A stretch of 64,000 nucleotides of DNA from Mactromeris polynyma (Eukaryota; Mollusca; Bivalvia; Venerida; Mactridae). A program made the translations under genes and the position numbers. Each line of letters opens with the position of its first letter. Position 1 is the stretch's first letter. Under the pieces are notes generated by a model. That model was not told the DNA's origin and ran no database searches. It saw only the letters and a list, made by a program, of their open reading frames with translations. This document shows, one piece after another, positions 21,834-35,079 of the stretch. The DNA lies in NCBI GenBank assembly GCA_032209605.1, contig JASFXZ010000038.1, forward strand, positions 124,001 through 188,000, written 5' to 3'.

Positions 21834-24200
21834 ACCCTTCCTCAGATATTTGATGACATGCCGATAACGGGATTTCGACACACCCCCAGCAGCTCGCTTA
21901 CCTTAGACAAACAGGAAGAGATTACCGCGCGAAAAAAAAGGTTTAATAGATTTCTGCTGATGATAGCAATGTGATTATATAATATTATGTCAATATGTGA
22001 CAATGGTGAAAAGATACAGCTACGGATTGTGTTATTCGGACAGCAGATATCCGGAGAGACTAGAAAAATGAAATATTTATTTATATCGACTTTACTGGGA
22101 GGGGGCAGACATTAGACGTTAATGAAAAGTATAGCCCTAGAAGATGAAGAAACACAATGTAACAACTTAAAATATGTTTGTTTTACATACATATGCAAGC
22201 AACAACATACTGTTAAACAATTTTACACTGATTAGATAAGCGAATAATTTATTTATACCTGTGAATGATTTCAACGATTAGTTAACCCAATAGAATCTTA
22301 CAAAACTTCCGGGTTCAATAGTAAGTTTAGTAGCAGGTGGTTTTATAGACAAGAAAATATAACTTATTGAAATCTCACTTTCACACATACATTAAAAATG
22401 TATAAAATATATGTATAAAACCAGTCATTATGAGTTACGAGAGACTATTATACAACAGATACATATCACATACAACGTAAGAAAAAAAACAGAACATAAG
22501 AAACTGCAGTAAAACATAAAAAACATGCTATTTAGAGAATATTATATAACATAAATATATTACATAATACCTAATATTATATAACATACAAATATTGCAT
22601 AATACCTAATATTATATCACATAAAACGTAAAAACAGATTACTGTAAAACGGCAATTAAACAGAAAAAAGCATGCTATCGAAACAGTTATGAATATAAAT
22701 GTTTACGACGTTCTTCTAAAATGTTATGGCAGGTTTTGGCACATAAGAAACTTAATTGTTCTGTAGACATAAGATATACAAACTGATCAGTGATGCATGG
22801 AAGAAGAAGAAGAACTTTATTCAACAAATAACATTTCATATAAATGTGTGAAGAGGTCAGAAATGACCCATGTTCAACAACGCATGCAGTATATATACTG
22901 GTCAAATGATGGTCAAACGTAAATACAGATGCAAATTACATAAGCCTAAGTGCAAGTTGTGCATAGAAGTCAGAATTCAGAAGTACTAACTTCTAAAATA
23001 AGTGTTGATCTTGTATAGATGACAAGTCAAAATCTGGTACACATGTATCCCCATAATCCATATATCAATACGCGTTAAAACTTCCATAGAGGTATATGAT
23101 ATGCTTAAACATAAATATAAGAAGTGTTTGTTTCACAAGTATGCTTTTGTGGTTGAACGCCATTTTGACAAGCAATCTGAAAAAAAGGCCCAAATCAATT
23201 GAATCGAATCAAACCCAGTTTTAAATATTATTTCAGTATTAGTACTGACCACTTCCCACACGATGTGGTGGTAGAAAAATGACATTTTGTCTAGGGAACT
23301 TGTATATAATTGACGGCTTTGATTCTGATTGGTAAAACAGGTGTTCTCTTTGAACATACGAGTACATCGTATGTGCACGCAACTTTCAAAGATAGCAGTC
23401 TCGTAGCTTAGTTCAAATTTTACCGGCCATCTTTTTATGATGTATAAATTCGCTGAAGTTATATCTTATTTACTCGCATTACCATATTATGTAAAGATAT
23501 TTACTACTATCTATACCATTCGTTGTAGTTTGATGCATTGCAAATAATTTCTGTGAGAACAAATATCGCGAAAGTAATCCCCCTTGCTAAAACCGATATT
23601 AAGCTGTGATTTCGAAATAGCGATTATTTCCCTTTATTCCAATAATTGAGTGTCTATTAAAATGACTACTTTCCTTCTGATGTCATAAAACTGTCACCAA
23701 AGACATAAATACCATGCTATTTAGGTATTTGCTGTCACCTTCGTGGATTAATTAATACATCATCTTGTGACGGTATAGAATTATTAAAATAAATCTACGG
23801 TAAATTTATTTGCCAGTGTTCACAGCGTATAACCCGATTTGTATTCCGCCGAGTGATGTGTCTTCGCCAAAGGGAAGCGTTCCAAACAGATTAGTAGTGG
23901 TGTTCATTTTTTGACAATAATTCGTAATTTCGATGTTTCTGTGGGATCTTTTGTCGTCTGAACGACGGTGAATGTCTAAATTTACTAAAAGATATCTTTG
24001 CGGAATAAAGCTTGTAATCGTCCGTTTAAATTTGAAATATAGAAAAAAATCGCCTCCAGCTGCTCGATTTTAATCGTTTTGCGATAGAATTGAATAGTTT
24101 TACTCCATATATCAAAACATATATCATTTACGAACAATGTTAGCAAGTTGCAAGTCTGTCGGTGCTATTTAACGTTTGATCCTTCCAAAGGGACCCTGGT
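21834..24200. other. Gene-free AT-rich stretch
   Basis: I see no convincing exon or transposon end between the right edge of the segmental duplication and about 23800. Around 22540-22640 there is a short imperfect duplication of 'cataatacctaatattatat'. From 23806 to 24069 there is an 88-codon minus-strand open frame with an internal Met at 23907 (product begins MNTTTNLFGTLPFGEDTSLG and ends at a TAA at 23806); it is not recognised and could be chance. Confidence 0.5.
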
Positions 24201-27200
24201 ATGCACAAATACGATGACGTTTACCACAGAGGTTATTTTGCAATGATGACGTTGCCGGCTGAGGAGATACAAGTAAGGGTAACGTTTATAAAAAGACGGA
24301 TTTTTGCTTTTTTAATTGTTTATATACCCGATAAAGCATGGAATGTTTAGAAGAATTAATTCCAATCACCAAAGATTAATAAAATGCGTTCTTCGAGGCC
24401 ATGCACATTAGCGATTCATTGATATTCATTCTTGATAGCCTTTCGGTTCAACCAGAAATGTCATAAGTACTTAAGAAGTGAATGTATGCATATCATTTCT
24501 TCTAGATGTTCTCGATATAATATCTGGAGTGGTTTGGTGTACTTTCAATGATTTATCTAGATATTTCGAAATAGTTTCATCCCCTATTTTATACACGTCA
24601 TAGTACCAAAAAAAATCGTTTGCAACTCAACTTGTTGTCCAGTTAAAGCAAACCAGCATATAAAATCAATAACATTGCTTTATAAAATCTTCATTTTTCA
24701 ATATGAATATTAACAAATCTGTGCAATTATTACGTACGTGACTCCGATATTTATGTAGAAGTCATTGACCACTTGGTATATAGGCATGTAGAACAGTGTC
24801 TGAAGTATAGAAAACAAAACAAAGACCGGATTTAACGTCTGATTTATGCTTAGACTAATCAGTAATTAGATCCTTTCACAAAACTTCTAAGTTTATATTT
24901 CAAAGTTAGACTTATGACAGTTAGTCTGAAAACATTAGTCTACTTTTTGTAGACTTAGATGGTTATAAACCAATAAGGCTGCACTCATACAGTAGCGTCC
25001 GCGTACTTCCAGTCTGTCTATACACTGTGATGTTATAAATGTCATATTAATGAATGCCTTCTTTATATTTCAAGCTCCCTATAACAACTTATTCCTACTC
25101 GTTTATCAAACTCCACGCAGCGGTTATCTTCCCTTGCAGTACAGCATAATCTCCGATAACTATAAGGGGGGATCACTGCGTAGGAGATTGGTCTTTTATA
25201 CAGGCACCTACTGATCCGCGTTATAAACTTCCGGCTTATAAAAATGTAAACAAACTGAATGCGTGAGATATGTCAGGTGCAGAAAAGTGACCACCAGTGG
25301 GTTTTGTCCGAGGTATCAGAAGTGGTTTATATTTTGCATTACATCATGTCATGTATTTGTCAATATTATACGTTCTGATCATATAAAATCTCAATTTGTT
25401 AATTGCATAATTATATCTTATCCACAAACAGCCAGATTTCGATAACAACCTAAATTTCGACCGGTACCGGAAAATACCAAAAAACTTGGTCGCAGACGAT
25501 TAGATCAGATTATTGGCATACATAGTTAACAAACTACGACAGTTAGGTCCTTACTTTTGTTGCATCTATGTGGGATAAGGTTTGTTTAAATCATCAGGAT
25601 TAAAGGGTTACGGGTCGATTCGCGACCTGGACGTTTCGCACCCCAAGTCTTTTCGCGACAAGGACGTTTCGCACCTAGACGTTTCGCCTCTAGTCCCGCG
25701 GCGCATCTGGCCTCATCCTAGCCCTCATTCGGTTGGCAGCCCGTGCCACGTTGGATGGTTTAAGCATGTTGGGCTGTTGGGTAGGAACAAACTCTTGCAT
25801 TGCATCTTCCACCAACTCGCCAGCTGATTTGAAGAGGTGCCTCTGAGCCAATGTCTTCACACTCATAAAAGTTCATGAAATATATAACTATATGTAATTC
25901 TTAAACAAATTCATCTGTTATATACAGTTTTGAAATGCTTTCGTCATGGTTCAGACTGTATATGTTTGGAAAAATGTATACATTATATTCAACATTAGAA
26001 CAACAGTTCGGGAATTTATTTGTGAAGTATTTGGACGGATAACGTGGAATAAATATAAACTATATGTTTTTTTCGTTTAATGGTTGGTTATTTATTTGTA
26101 CCTGGACGGAAACTTTGACTCTGTTTAAAGCGCCAGTCTCGGGTGGGTGGTTGTGTCTGTGTGAGCCTGGACTGTAGTCTGCGCCTTTCTGGATTACTGT
26201 CGCGTGACAACGGAGCTTCTTACTACGGACGCTGCATGCCCACAGGATGGAGTTGTTCTTTTGCTGCTTCTGTAGAAATACACAAAAACAACATGTTTGT
26301 AAAATTTAAAGCTAATTAACGTTGACTTTAACGTATAACTTTAAGGAATTGAACCAAATTCGTTTTAATACCTAGATTAACCCTACTGAATACATATAAA
26401 AGGTGATTATATGCTTTAAGAGCTTGTTCTTGTAATGCTTTAGCCGCATATATTAAGTTACCAGTGTAGTAAGATTTAATTCCAAGATAACAGAAACTAT
26501 CTACAACTTCAACTAATTCTTGGTTAATAAAACCATCTAAACAACCTAATAACAATGACCTACGATTTAACAGACTTGATTAAATATCAAATATCGATAT
26601 TCAAATGATAAATCTGACATTATTCTAGGCAAATTGCATATTTGTAAATAATTTGATATATTTTACCATAAAGTAAGAATCACAACCTTTAACATAACTT
26701 AACAAAATAATGCAAATATACGATAAAAGATACATTTATCCGACTAAACATAAACTAAGTATCACGGCACGTGTCACAATCGGCGGCTTTGATTATCAAT
26801 ACATGCATTTTCTAGTTATCTGTATCAATAAATATCATTGTGTGACACACATACAATAATTAACACCTTTTTTTCAGTTTTAGATATTTGTGTCGATAAA
26901 ATAAGGATGCCATTTTATAATTAATAGATATATATGCATTAAGATCGATGTACAAACATTGTTCTGTTAGATCTACTAAGTAATAATTGAACGTTTTTAA
27001 TGGACTTGTACTATGTCTTCAGCAATTTTTATACATATAGTTGTGATTATTAAGATGAACCTAATTCTGCTTAGCTAAAATGTAAATGTTTGTAAAACTG
27101 TATGTCCCTTCGAATTAAACATAAGTGCGACTCGAACGCCGGAATATTTATTAGAATGAACTTGAAAATATATAATTCTAAAGTATTACGGATAACATCC

Positions 27201-28553
27201 AGCATATCAAGATTATTCAATTAATGTACATTCAAGACAACAATGATACAATAACAATTCGAACTGAACATAACATCGTACCAGGGAATTGATTTTCATT
27301 TCCTTTAAGGGTCACTGTGTATCAAATGTATGCTTTACGAGATGTTCACAATCCCTACATTGGCCATTGGTACTCGAAATAAGCTTTATTATTAGTCAGA
27401 AAGTAGGTAAATATATACCAAACTATTAAGATCAATAGACAATGTGATGTTTTTTTATGTTCTGAGTAAAGTATTCGTCTATAAAAATGTGTCTTACCTG
27501 TTCCGTATGTTCTGTGATTCCATTTCTCACACCAATCACAGGATACAGCTTCCTGACGAGGACGTACCTCAAGCCCACACTCAATGCACTCAAAAGTCAT
27601 AATATTACACCAGTAAAATCCAGTCAATTATCAAAAATATTATCACATAAATAAGCACAAGACACTTTAAATAAACACTTTAGTTTGAGGTTGCATTAAA
27701 AAATAATGAATTACAAATGTATATACAAAAATGTATGCTTGTTTGTACCACAGTCCATTTTAATTGTATATAATTTGGGCCGGCAAGTATTTAATCATTC
27801 ATTTCAGAATACCAATGTTGCTTCAAAGTGTGAAAAGCTTCTCTTTAATGTTTAACATTAAAGACAGTTGATAATAATGATGGCAAACTAACTTTTAATT
27901 AAATAATTAACTTACAGTTTGATGTAGACCAACCGTTATTTTGTTGGTATTTTACAACAAACAACATTACATTTTTTTAATCTTTATTATACATTAAAAT
28001 TTATTTACAAACAATTTCCAACAGTTATCAACAACTCGAATATATATACAACATCACGAAAGATAATCAAAACAATCAACATATTTCTGTCATAAATTAC
28101 GTACATGAAACATTTGCCTAACTACATACAACATCACACATTTTTTTATTATCATCAATTACGTACAGCAAACATATTAAATATACTCAATATTCATTTA
28201 TACATGAATAATTTGTTAGAAAATTGATTATTTGTTCATTATATATCTATTATATCAAATGGGATCTGAGGACGTTTCGCACCCATTTCATGAGGACGTT
28301 TCGCGCCCATTTTGGGCGCGAAACAACACGGGCGAAACGTCTAGGGGCGGAACGTCCAGGTCGCGAAACGTCCGTATACCGATTAAAGTACTTATCCTAA
28401 ACAATTAGGATGTGTCTATACATCAACAAAATACAGGCAGGACGGACCGCACTGAAGTCTACGTTTGAAGAGGATAACACGGACTGGGATGTGATTGAGA
28501 GAGCTGTCTCTCTTCTCATGACTCATTTGAGCTGTGACGTCACTTTGGTTTAA
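24201..28553 (+). CDS. Possible two-exon gene for a 62-residue protein, intron containing a Mutator-like element
   Basis: Candidate exon 1 is 24201-24272: ATG, 24 codons (MHKYDDVYHRGYFAMMTLPA then EEIQ), and a good donor CAA|GTAAGG. Candidate exon 2 is 28437-28553, after acceptor 'aaaatacag', with 38 codons (AGRTALKSTFEEDNTDWDVI and so on to LSCDVTLV) and TAA. Both are phase 0, so they join in frame. Both are less AT-rich than their surroundings. The intron would contain the 2.8 kb element at 25606-28380. I recognise no family. Exon 2 also has its own in-frame ATG at 28410. Evidence is only splice and frame compatibility, so this is tentative. Confidence 0.35.
26328..26555 (-). pseudogene. 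Non-LTR retrotransposon fragment nested in the MULE
   Basis: The frame contains VVDSFCYLGIKSYYTGNLIY, which matches the usual 'V..F.YLG......G' block just after the catalytic core of non-LTR reverse transcriptases, followed by a helical stretch with YNHLLYVF. No catalytic YADD or upstream RT blocks remain. It is a short relic. Confidence 0.6.
27498..27600 (-). CDS. MULE-associated PHD-like zinc-finger exon (first exon, partial protein)
   Basis: Reading down from the ATG at 27600 (an in-frame ATG also exists at 27627) the exon encodes MTFECIECGLEVRPRQEAVS then CDWCEKWNHRTYGT, and ends at a donor, ACAG|GTAAGA. The Cys-x2-Cys, 'RPRQEA', Cys-x2-Cys and 'W-x-HR' pattern is the short PHD-like finger I know from the N-terminus of invertebrate MULE/FLYWCH proteins. 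Downstream exons that would carry the DDE transposase are not found before the element's left end, so this is a fragment. Confidence 0.6.
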
Positions 28554-28696
28554 CGCTACTACAACTAAAGCGACTTACCACTAAAACTACCACACTATAA
28601 ATAAAGATTGCTGTCGGGCGGTCGAAATCTGGTTGTGCCGGGATATATTAATGTGACATGTACTGGATTCAGTAAGCAATAAATTTGTGCACAGTG

Positions 28697-29053
28697 GTAT
28701 GCACCTCACAATATAAACTGTGAAGTAAATCAAGGGGAAAAAGAGCTACCGATGTGGGGCTCGAACCCACAAACCCTAAACTCTAGTACGGTGCTCTACC
28801 GACTGAGCTAACCAAACGGCCGTCTAACCATACACCACTTCACTCCTCCCCCTTCCGGCATTTGAGGCTCAACCACCGTGGGCCGTCAAACACTGCTGCC
28901 ACCATTGAAGTAAATCAAGGGGGAAAAGTGCGCCAGATGTGGGACTCAGACCCATGACCCCCTAAACACTAGTACGGCGCTCTACCGACTGAGCTAACCG
29001 GGCGGCCGTCTAACCCCACACCACTACAACTGTTTATATTGTGAGGTGCATAC
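28697..29053 (-). repeat. Dimeric tRNA-derived SINE bounded by a perfect 22-bp inverted repeat
   Basis: Read on the minus strand, two tRNA-like heads occur, each with an A box (TAGCTCAGTCGGTAGAGC) and a B box (first: GGTTCGAGCCC; second: GGTCTGAGTCC). Each is followed by a 'gaagtaaatcaagg' body, about 190 bases apart. Acceptor stems do not pair, so these are not functional tRNAs. Bases 28697-28718 and 29032-29053 are exact inverted repeats. Confidence 0.75.
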
Positions 29054-30840
29054 ATTTTTAACATATAATGCAATCTTCTTTCTACCAGGTCAGATATTTA
29101 TGTAGATTTATATAGCTGATTAATTGGTTTTGGGTAAGAAATACTAAGACATGCTGTACTTAGTTTAAACTTACAATATATTTATAACACTTGTTTTTGA
29201 TATTTCAGAAATATGACTTGTAAGTTTCATGTTATACATACACACCAAGGCTTTATTTCTACTCAGTATTCTTGTGCCAGTTCACATTATTCATGTGTTT
29301 AGCTTGACCTGGCATTCCAGCGTACATTAATTCACTTCTGTTGAGCCTGTTTGCTGCGAGCTCAACAGAATTGTAGATATGTTGGAAAGGTCTCAGCTAG
29401 AACGTTTGTTTTGTAATGAACCTTATGTAATACATTGCTTTTCTATTATGTGTTATTTATGTTTATTTAGTATGTAGTAATTTATCAGTATTATTCAATA
29501 AAAGTTTGCAGTTTTGCACATACCGGTACTTGAAACACCCCCTGTTAATTTTGGCGATTTATTATAGTTTGTAGTTGAGCTCAATGAGTAAATATCACAT
29601 TAATTTTGTATTTTTGTCATTTGTACATTACCGTATATTATTCTTCCCCATGTATGTATTGCTCAAGTAGTACCCCTAAATAGTAGATGTCCTCAAATTA
29701 CAAATTTATTGAATTGAAGTCCCTAGTAAGTGTTAGTATCCTTATTTTCCTGCTTGCTTCGTTCTTCTGAAAATAAATGTTTTCTTTCTTATACTCCATG
29801 TTCTACCAAACAAACAACTCAACACAGCATATGTTTACAGGAGGTGGTTTACTTATTTTTTTGTAAAATGAGGTTACATGTACAATTATTACATAATGAT
29901 GCATGCATTTGCATTTCAATATCAAAGTTGTTTGGCTATTCATCATACATGTATTACTATAATACCATTTAAGGGAAAATGTGTCTCCTTAGAACTCAGA
30001 AAAACAGTTAAATCATGTACTGCGCACCGGCTGCCCCACCCCTCTCTTTTTGTGAGGGGGGGAGGTAGGTAGAATCCATGCACTGACCAGCGAATAGGCT
30101 CTCTCCGCCTTCTGACTACGAATGCGGTAGACTTTGATAATTAAAATCATGTACAACAAGTATAATTTTTATGTATTTTCATCATATGGCTGACCATCTC
30201 CTCTTAATGATCTTCAAATTACTATACAATATAATTATTATCATTGTAATTTGCCGAACTAATATTTATAAACGTCTTCTCGCTTTGTGTAGTAAACCTC
30301 GAATGATCAAAACCCAGCGCTTATTCACGTAAACTTTGTGCCTTACTTGAATCCCAGTATCGTTGAACCCAGTAAAGAATCATAAAGTACCGAAAAGAAA
30401 ACGACAATATGTTTTCCTTCCTTGTAATTGTATCCCAGGTCAGCAATATTGAGTGTGTACTTTTTGTTGTTTCATGTTCAATACAGTGGTGATTTTGCGG
30501 TCCGTATTCAGACCTAAATGTCTATACAATAGTTAAATAGCAGCCAGTGTTATAATATGATAAAACATAGTGCACTTCATTTGAGCTTATTAAGTTCAAA
30601 CCATTTATTATTTATGAAAATCAATGTCAAAGAAAATGTTTTATTTAATGTACTCAAACCAATTTTAACTATTTACTTTGATTATTAACATATTTTCAAT
30701 CTACAAGAATTTAATAATGATGTAAAACTATCACTAAACAATAAAATTGCCATTTGTAAAGGTTACTGCTCACAATTAAGTATTGTAGTATACCATACGT
30801 GTAACAGTACTATTCATTGCATCATTATTTTTTCACAATA
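29054..30840. other. Gene-free stretch upstream of TMEM220
   Basis: AT-rich sequence without a convincing exon. A 5' untranslated exon of the TMEM220 gene may lie here or further left, since its first coding exon has an acceptor-like site at 30850, but I cannot place it. Confidence 0.5.
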
Positions 30841-30916
30841 ACTTTTTTCAGTTGGACACCAGCAAGACCAAAGTTCTCATCCTGTTAGTGCAGAAATTAC
30901 ACCAAAGACAGGAATC

Positions 30917-33900
30917 ATGTATATTTGGCAAGTTATCAACCTGATAATAGCAGTATTCTTTCTGTTGGCTGCTGCTGCTAATGTAAGTACTCGTTTTACT
31001 TACCCTTGTCTGGTTCAAAAAGTATTTGACACTGAGTAACAAAACTACATAGGAATATTAGTCATCACCTAGAATTTCACACCAGAGTTTTTCGATTGGA
31101 TTTATGTAGTAATTAGAGCAGAGTTATGCTCTACAATTGAGTAAAGTCACGGGGGGCACCTGTGTCCAATGGTCACATTTCTAGTTTCCCTAGTATTTCA
31201 GCAGGGTTCTCACTCTACTTTGGGGAGAAGGGGGACATAGCCCTTAGTAAGTGGAATTTCTAGCAATTAGGGATTTTTTTCGAAATGTCAAACCCGTTTA
31301 GACATGGATACAATAAACCTCATTCTGTTGTACACATTGGTAAATAAAACATGCAAATATATAAGATATTTTGTATTCCTGTCAGAAAATCATATTTGTT
31401 TCATTGAAATGGTATTTTTCCAGTTTTTATCTTATTTTGGCCTTGAGGGAGAAGTTGAATTTGAATGGGGGGGGGGGAGATACTATCTCGGTGGGAAATA
31501 CGAAGGATAGAGGGCCCTGCTAATTAGTTAAGTACTTCTGTCAGCTGACCTAATCAGTGTTCCTTGGTTAGCAACCAGCACAAACATGTGCTTTCACAAG
31601 CAACTGACAACTTCCCCACTTGCATTAGTCATGGATGACAATTGACTTTGGATTTATTATCTTCAGTCATATGGTCACTGAGAACACACCTTTGAATTCC
31701 AGTTTGGTAATCTGATGCTCTATCAACTGTGAGCTAACTGGACAAACTTTTGATCATAGGGGAATTTTTCAGGGAAGTCATAAAAATCTGGTCATTGTAT
31801 TAAACTCTAACTAACTAAATTAAAGAAAGTAGAGAAAACTATAACTGGTTTTGGAAATATCATATTATGTTAATTCAGTGATGTTTAAAATAATGGCAAC
31901 CTGAAAATACCTGTAGCAAAGAGGTAGTTCTTCCTATCTACATTAAACTTCTCTCTATGCCACATTATCAGGGAAACATAACTTAAACACATCAGTTTAA
32001 TGGAAGTATCCCAAAGCAGAAGCATAGATACTCGTGCACATATTATTGTCTTGTATATACATGTATATCTTTATGTATGAAGTCAAATTGTTTCACTTCA
32101 GATGAATGACTCTGACTGGTACCTATGGATGGTAAGTATAGAGAAATTTCACTGACTGTTGGTCTAATTTTAGAATTATGTTTTCGAAAATGGTATAAGC
32201 CAATCAAAAAACAAAACAGACTGGTCAAAAGGTTTCATAATAATATAATTGTATATATATCATACTAAATGTACCTATCGAAAAGTATGTTTTTTTCCCT
32301 CAATATTATTACATTTGGATTACTGTCGGGGTTGGACAGATTTTGCCATAGGTGGAAAAAAACATGGAAAAAACGGCAAGAATAAAATAGGGTGGCAGAA
32401 AATTGGTTTGGCATAAAAGTGTTGAGTAAGAAATTTAAGTACTAAATTAGTACTTTTATGTCTAAAATGTTACATATTGAAGATAAAGCATAATGATTAT
32501 GTATACATGATGGAGATGGGCAGTCTACAAATTTTAGCATGTAAGAAATGCTGTCCCCCTACAAAATGTATCTTGAAAATAAGGTCACAATCTCCTATCA
32601 AATACAGATCTCACACTGCACTAGGAAAAATCATTTCACTACACATCATTGTTGAAGAATGATTAAATGTATGTCTTATCATGTCTTTGTTACTTACTAG
32701 ATTTACCTCTGTTTTCAGCCTATATATGTTCTACCTGCTCTATTGTCTGTATCTGTGGCTGTTAAACCGTCAGTTGCTGGTGAGTTTTGTGAAACAGTCG
32801 ACCAGGAGCCTCAGTTTTTGTCTGTTAAGACAAACTAAATGTATCAAATTGATTTGAACTTACTGTTACCTATGTCACCTTCTTCTTCCAATACTGTACT
32901 GGCGCCTTCTGGCGTCAACTCATACAAGCTGTTACACATCAAAGGCGTGAAGAATACTATGGAGATGTATAGCATCATATATCTATCCATGCTTTTCATA
33001 ATGCATGTATATGAGAATGATGGGGAAAAATATATAAAATTCTCATATAAAATTCTCAAATACCACACATTGATTATGCTTGTTTGCCACACGATTTAAG
33101 ACAATGTTGTTAAAAGATGGTTTTCATAATTTTTATCATAAATCCATCTTGCATGTTTAATTCTGGATCATTTTGCAGCAGAATATACAGTTAATTACAC
33201 AGGAGATTGTCACAAGTTCTCTCCCCACTAGAAGGGATATAAAAAGGGAGAGAACTCATGACAATCTCCTGTGGGCAATTTCCCTTGAACTGTTATAATT
33301 TTATATTTAAGCTTCTTCTATCTGGAGTATTACAGCAGTTGTTCACTTTACACTATGTTGTGCTTACGCTTTCTACCAGATCGTACTTCTTCTTGAAGCC
33401 ATTGGTAGCCAATCTGGTAACCCATTGCAACATGAAGCCGGCCGGTGAGTGATTATATTGCTACTTATGTTACTTCTACGTTGAATTTAAGATATTGAAG
33501 AATTTTCACAATTGGCTTGAGTTGTATTGTGAAACCTCAATGACAAGACCACCTTGGGATTTGAAGAAAGTTGGTCTTAGTTGTATGGTGAAACCTCAAT
33601 GACTAGACCACCTTGTGATTTGAAGAAAGTTGGTCTTAGTTGTATGGTGAAACCTCAATGACAAGACCACCTTGGGATTTGAAGAAAGTTGGTCTTAGTT
33701 GTATGGTGAAACCTCAATGACAAGACCACCTTGGGATTTGAAGAAAGTTGGTCTTAGTTGTATGGTGAAACCTCAATGACAAGACAAACTTGAGATTTTA
33801 AGAAAGTTGGTCTTAGTTGTATGGTGATCTGATTATCAAGGTAAAATGTGGAAGAAAGATTGAAAAGTGGTCTATGAAAATATGATTGTATTAATGAAGT

Positions 33901-34993
33901 TGGCTTTATTATGAGGTGGTCTTTATTTGAGCTTGTACAGTATTAGATAGTTATATTGTTGACTTGTTGTTATATTTTCTTTTTTATCTTGCAACCTTAC
34001 ATAGAGAATTTGAATATGGTACACAAATATCACTTTCCAGGTGTTGCATTTACTGCTGGATAGTATCCTTATAAGGTCTAAAAAATGTAAAACAGGGTTT
34101 TCCCTAGGATTTTTCAGCTAGGGGTCCTTGAACCCTCGTGCTTGACAAATTGGGGTCCTGGGTAAATTTGTAGGTTCCCAGATATGCAGTTTATACTTGA
34201 CAAAGGTTTATTTTAGGGGTCCCAGGGATGCACAGTCAGTGGAAATGGGAGTCCCTAGAAAGAAAAGGGAGTCAGGGACTCAAGATTCTGCGTCAGGGAA
34301 ATCCCTGAAAGAAGTAACATGAACTGAACTGATATATGTCTTGCTTCACAACATTATATTAATGAAAAGATTTGTTAAAAATGATTAATAAATATACATT
34401 GGATATGTTTTCAGGGAGATGGGAGGTCTTTTGATAATTATTACTTGGCTTGGAATCTGTAGATTTACCAATATAGGAAGGTAAAGAATTATTCAAACAT
34501 AGTTAAGCCTATATACTTTAAATGTTAAACTTTTTTCTCATTTTGTGTTAGTATGTGTATGTATAATTTATTGAAACATATGTTGCATGATGTAAATTAG
34601 AGAAGTTAATTATATTCTATTTATTTACACATTAACTGCACAATTGTATTACAGTGATTACCATCATACAACCCACATATCTAGGTTCTATGATCCTATG
34701 TGTAAAACATCAAGTTTACAAATTGTTTTAGCAGTTATAACAATACAGAGAGATAAGTCATATAAAATATTGAAATGTGCCCATTCTACACTTGTTATTA
34801 ATGCATTGAGAAGTTGTGTTTTATGTACATGTACCTTTTCAGACCAAATGCTGCCGTTTCCAGTAAAGGAATGATGAGTGCCCTATTGTTGATGGCTTTG
34901 ACACTTACTGTGCTTCCATTGTTTCTATGGTCACTATGTTTTATCAGTGATTGGCATACAAGAATCGGACATTGTTCTGGAATGTTCTCATAA
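30917..34993 (+). CDS. TMEM220: TMEM220 homologue (six coding exons)
   Basis: Exons are 30917-30982, 32102-32131, 32719-32779, 33312-33444, 34415-34480 and 34843-34993, with GT-AG junctions and consistent phases (0, 0, 1, 2, 2). The 168-residue product is close to the vertebrate TMEM220 length. It opens MYIWQVINLIIAVFFLLAAA, continues with the family-typical Asn-Asp motif (MNDSDWYLWMPIYVLPALLS), then SSIWSITAVVHFTLCCAYAF, the EAGREMGGLLIIITWLGI block, and a final hydrophobic segment ending at TAA. Several membrane helices are evident. Family members are poorly characterised membrane proteins. The frame is open upstream of the ATG to an acceptor at 30850, so the annotated start is the Met that aligns with the family rather than a proven one. 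A poly(A) signal follows at 35032. Confidence 0.9.
31690..31742 (-). repeat. tRNA-derived SINE head remnant
   Basis: Minus strand 'gttagctcacagttgatagagcatc' resembles a degenerate A box and D-arm. It lies in intron 1 of TMEM220. Confidence 0.4.
33530..33945. repeat. 59-bp tandem repeat derived from the CAGTAAAACC MITE
   Basis: Five copies of a 59-base unit ('aaacctcaatgacaagacc' ... 'gttggtcttagttgtatggtg') are followed by 'gaggtggtctttatttgagc' and 'tacagta'. The motifs are those of the MITE at 3406-3566, so this appears to be one MITE with an internally amplified segment. It lies in a TMEM220 intron. Confidence 0.75.
34093..34307. mobile_element. 215-bp MITE with CAGGG(T/A)TTTCCCT ends
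   Basis: The left end CAGGGTTTTCCCTAGG and the right end AGGGAAATCCCTG are inverted repeats. The interior, with 'ggggtcc' and 'gggagtccctagaaag', is shared in reverse orientation with 46314-46529. Confidence 0.75.
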
Positions 34994-35031
34994 TATGTTC
35001 TGCTCTTGTATACTCATGTTCCTAATTGTGC

Positions 35032-35037
35032 AATAAA
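35032..35037 (+). terminator. Poly(A) signal of TMEM220
   Basis: AATAAA lies 39 bases after the stop codon. Confidence 0.7.
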
Positions 35038-35079
35038 TATATATATGGAAATGGGTTAATAAATTGTTGGTTGATTTTC

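Larger units (their letters stand above)
25606..28380. mobile_element. Mutator-like (MULE) DNA transposon, 2.8 kb
   Basis: Flanked by an 8-bp direct repeat GATTAAAG (25598-25605 and 28381-28388), the size typical of MULE target duplications. The ends are inverted repeats: both contain CGCGACCTGGACGTT, preceded by GGT...ACGG, and both continue with repeated 'gacgtttcgcacc' type blocks. A minus-strand exon near the right end encodes the PHD-like finger that precedes MULE transposases in many invertebrate elements. The transposase core is not visible, so the copy is defective. Confidence 0.8.

Noticed and set aside
28755..29010. Two possible tRNA genes on the minus strand
   Set aside because: A and B boxes are present but acceptor stems do not pair and a SINE body follows; these are tRNA-derived SINE heads.
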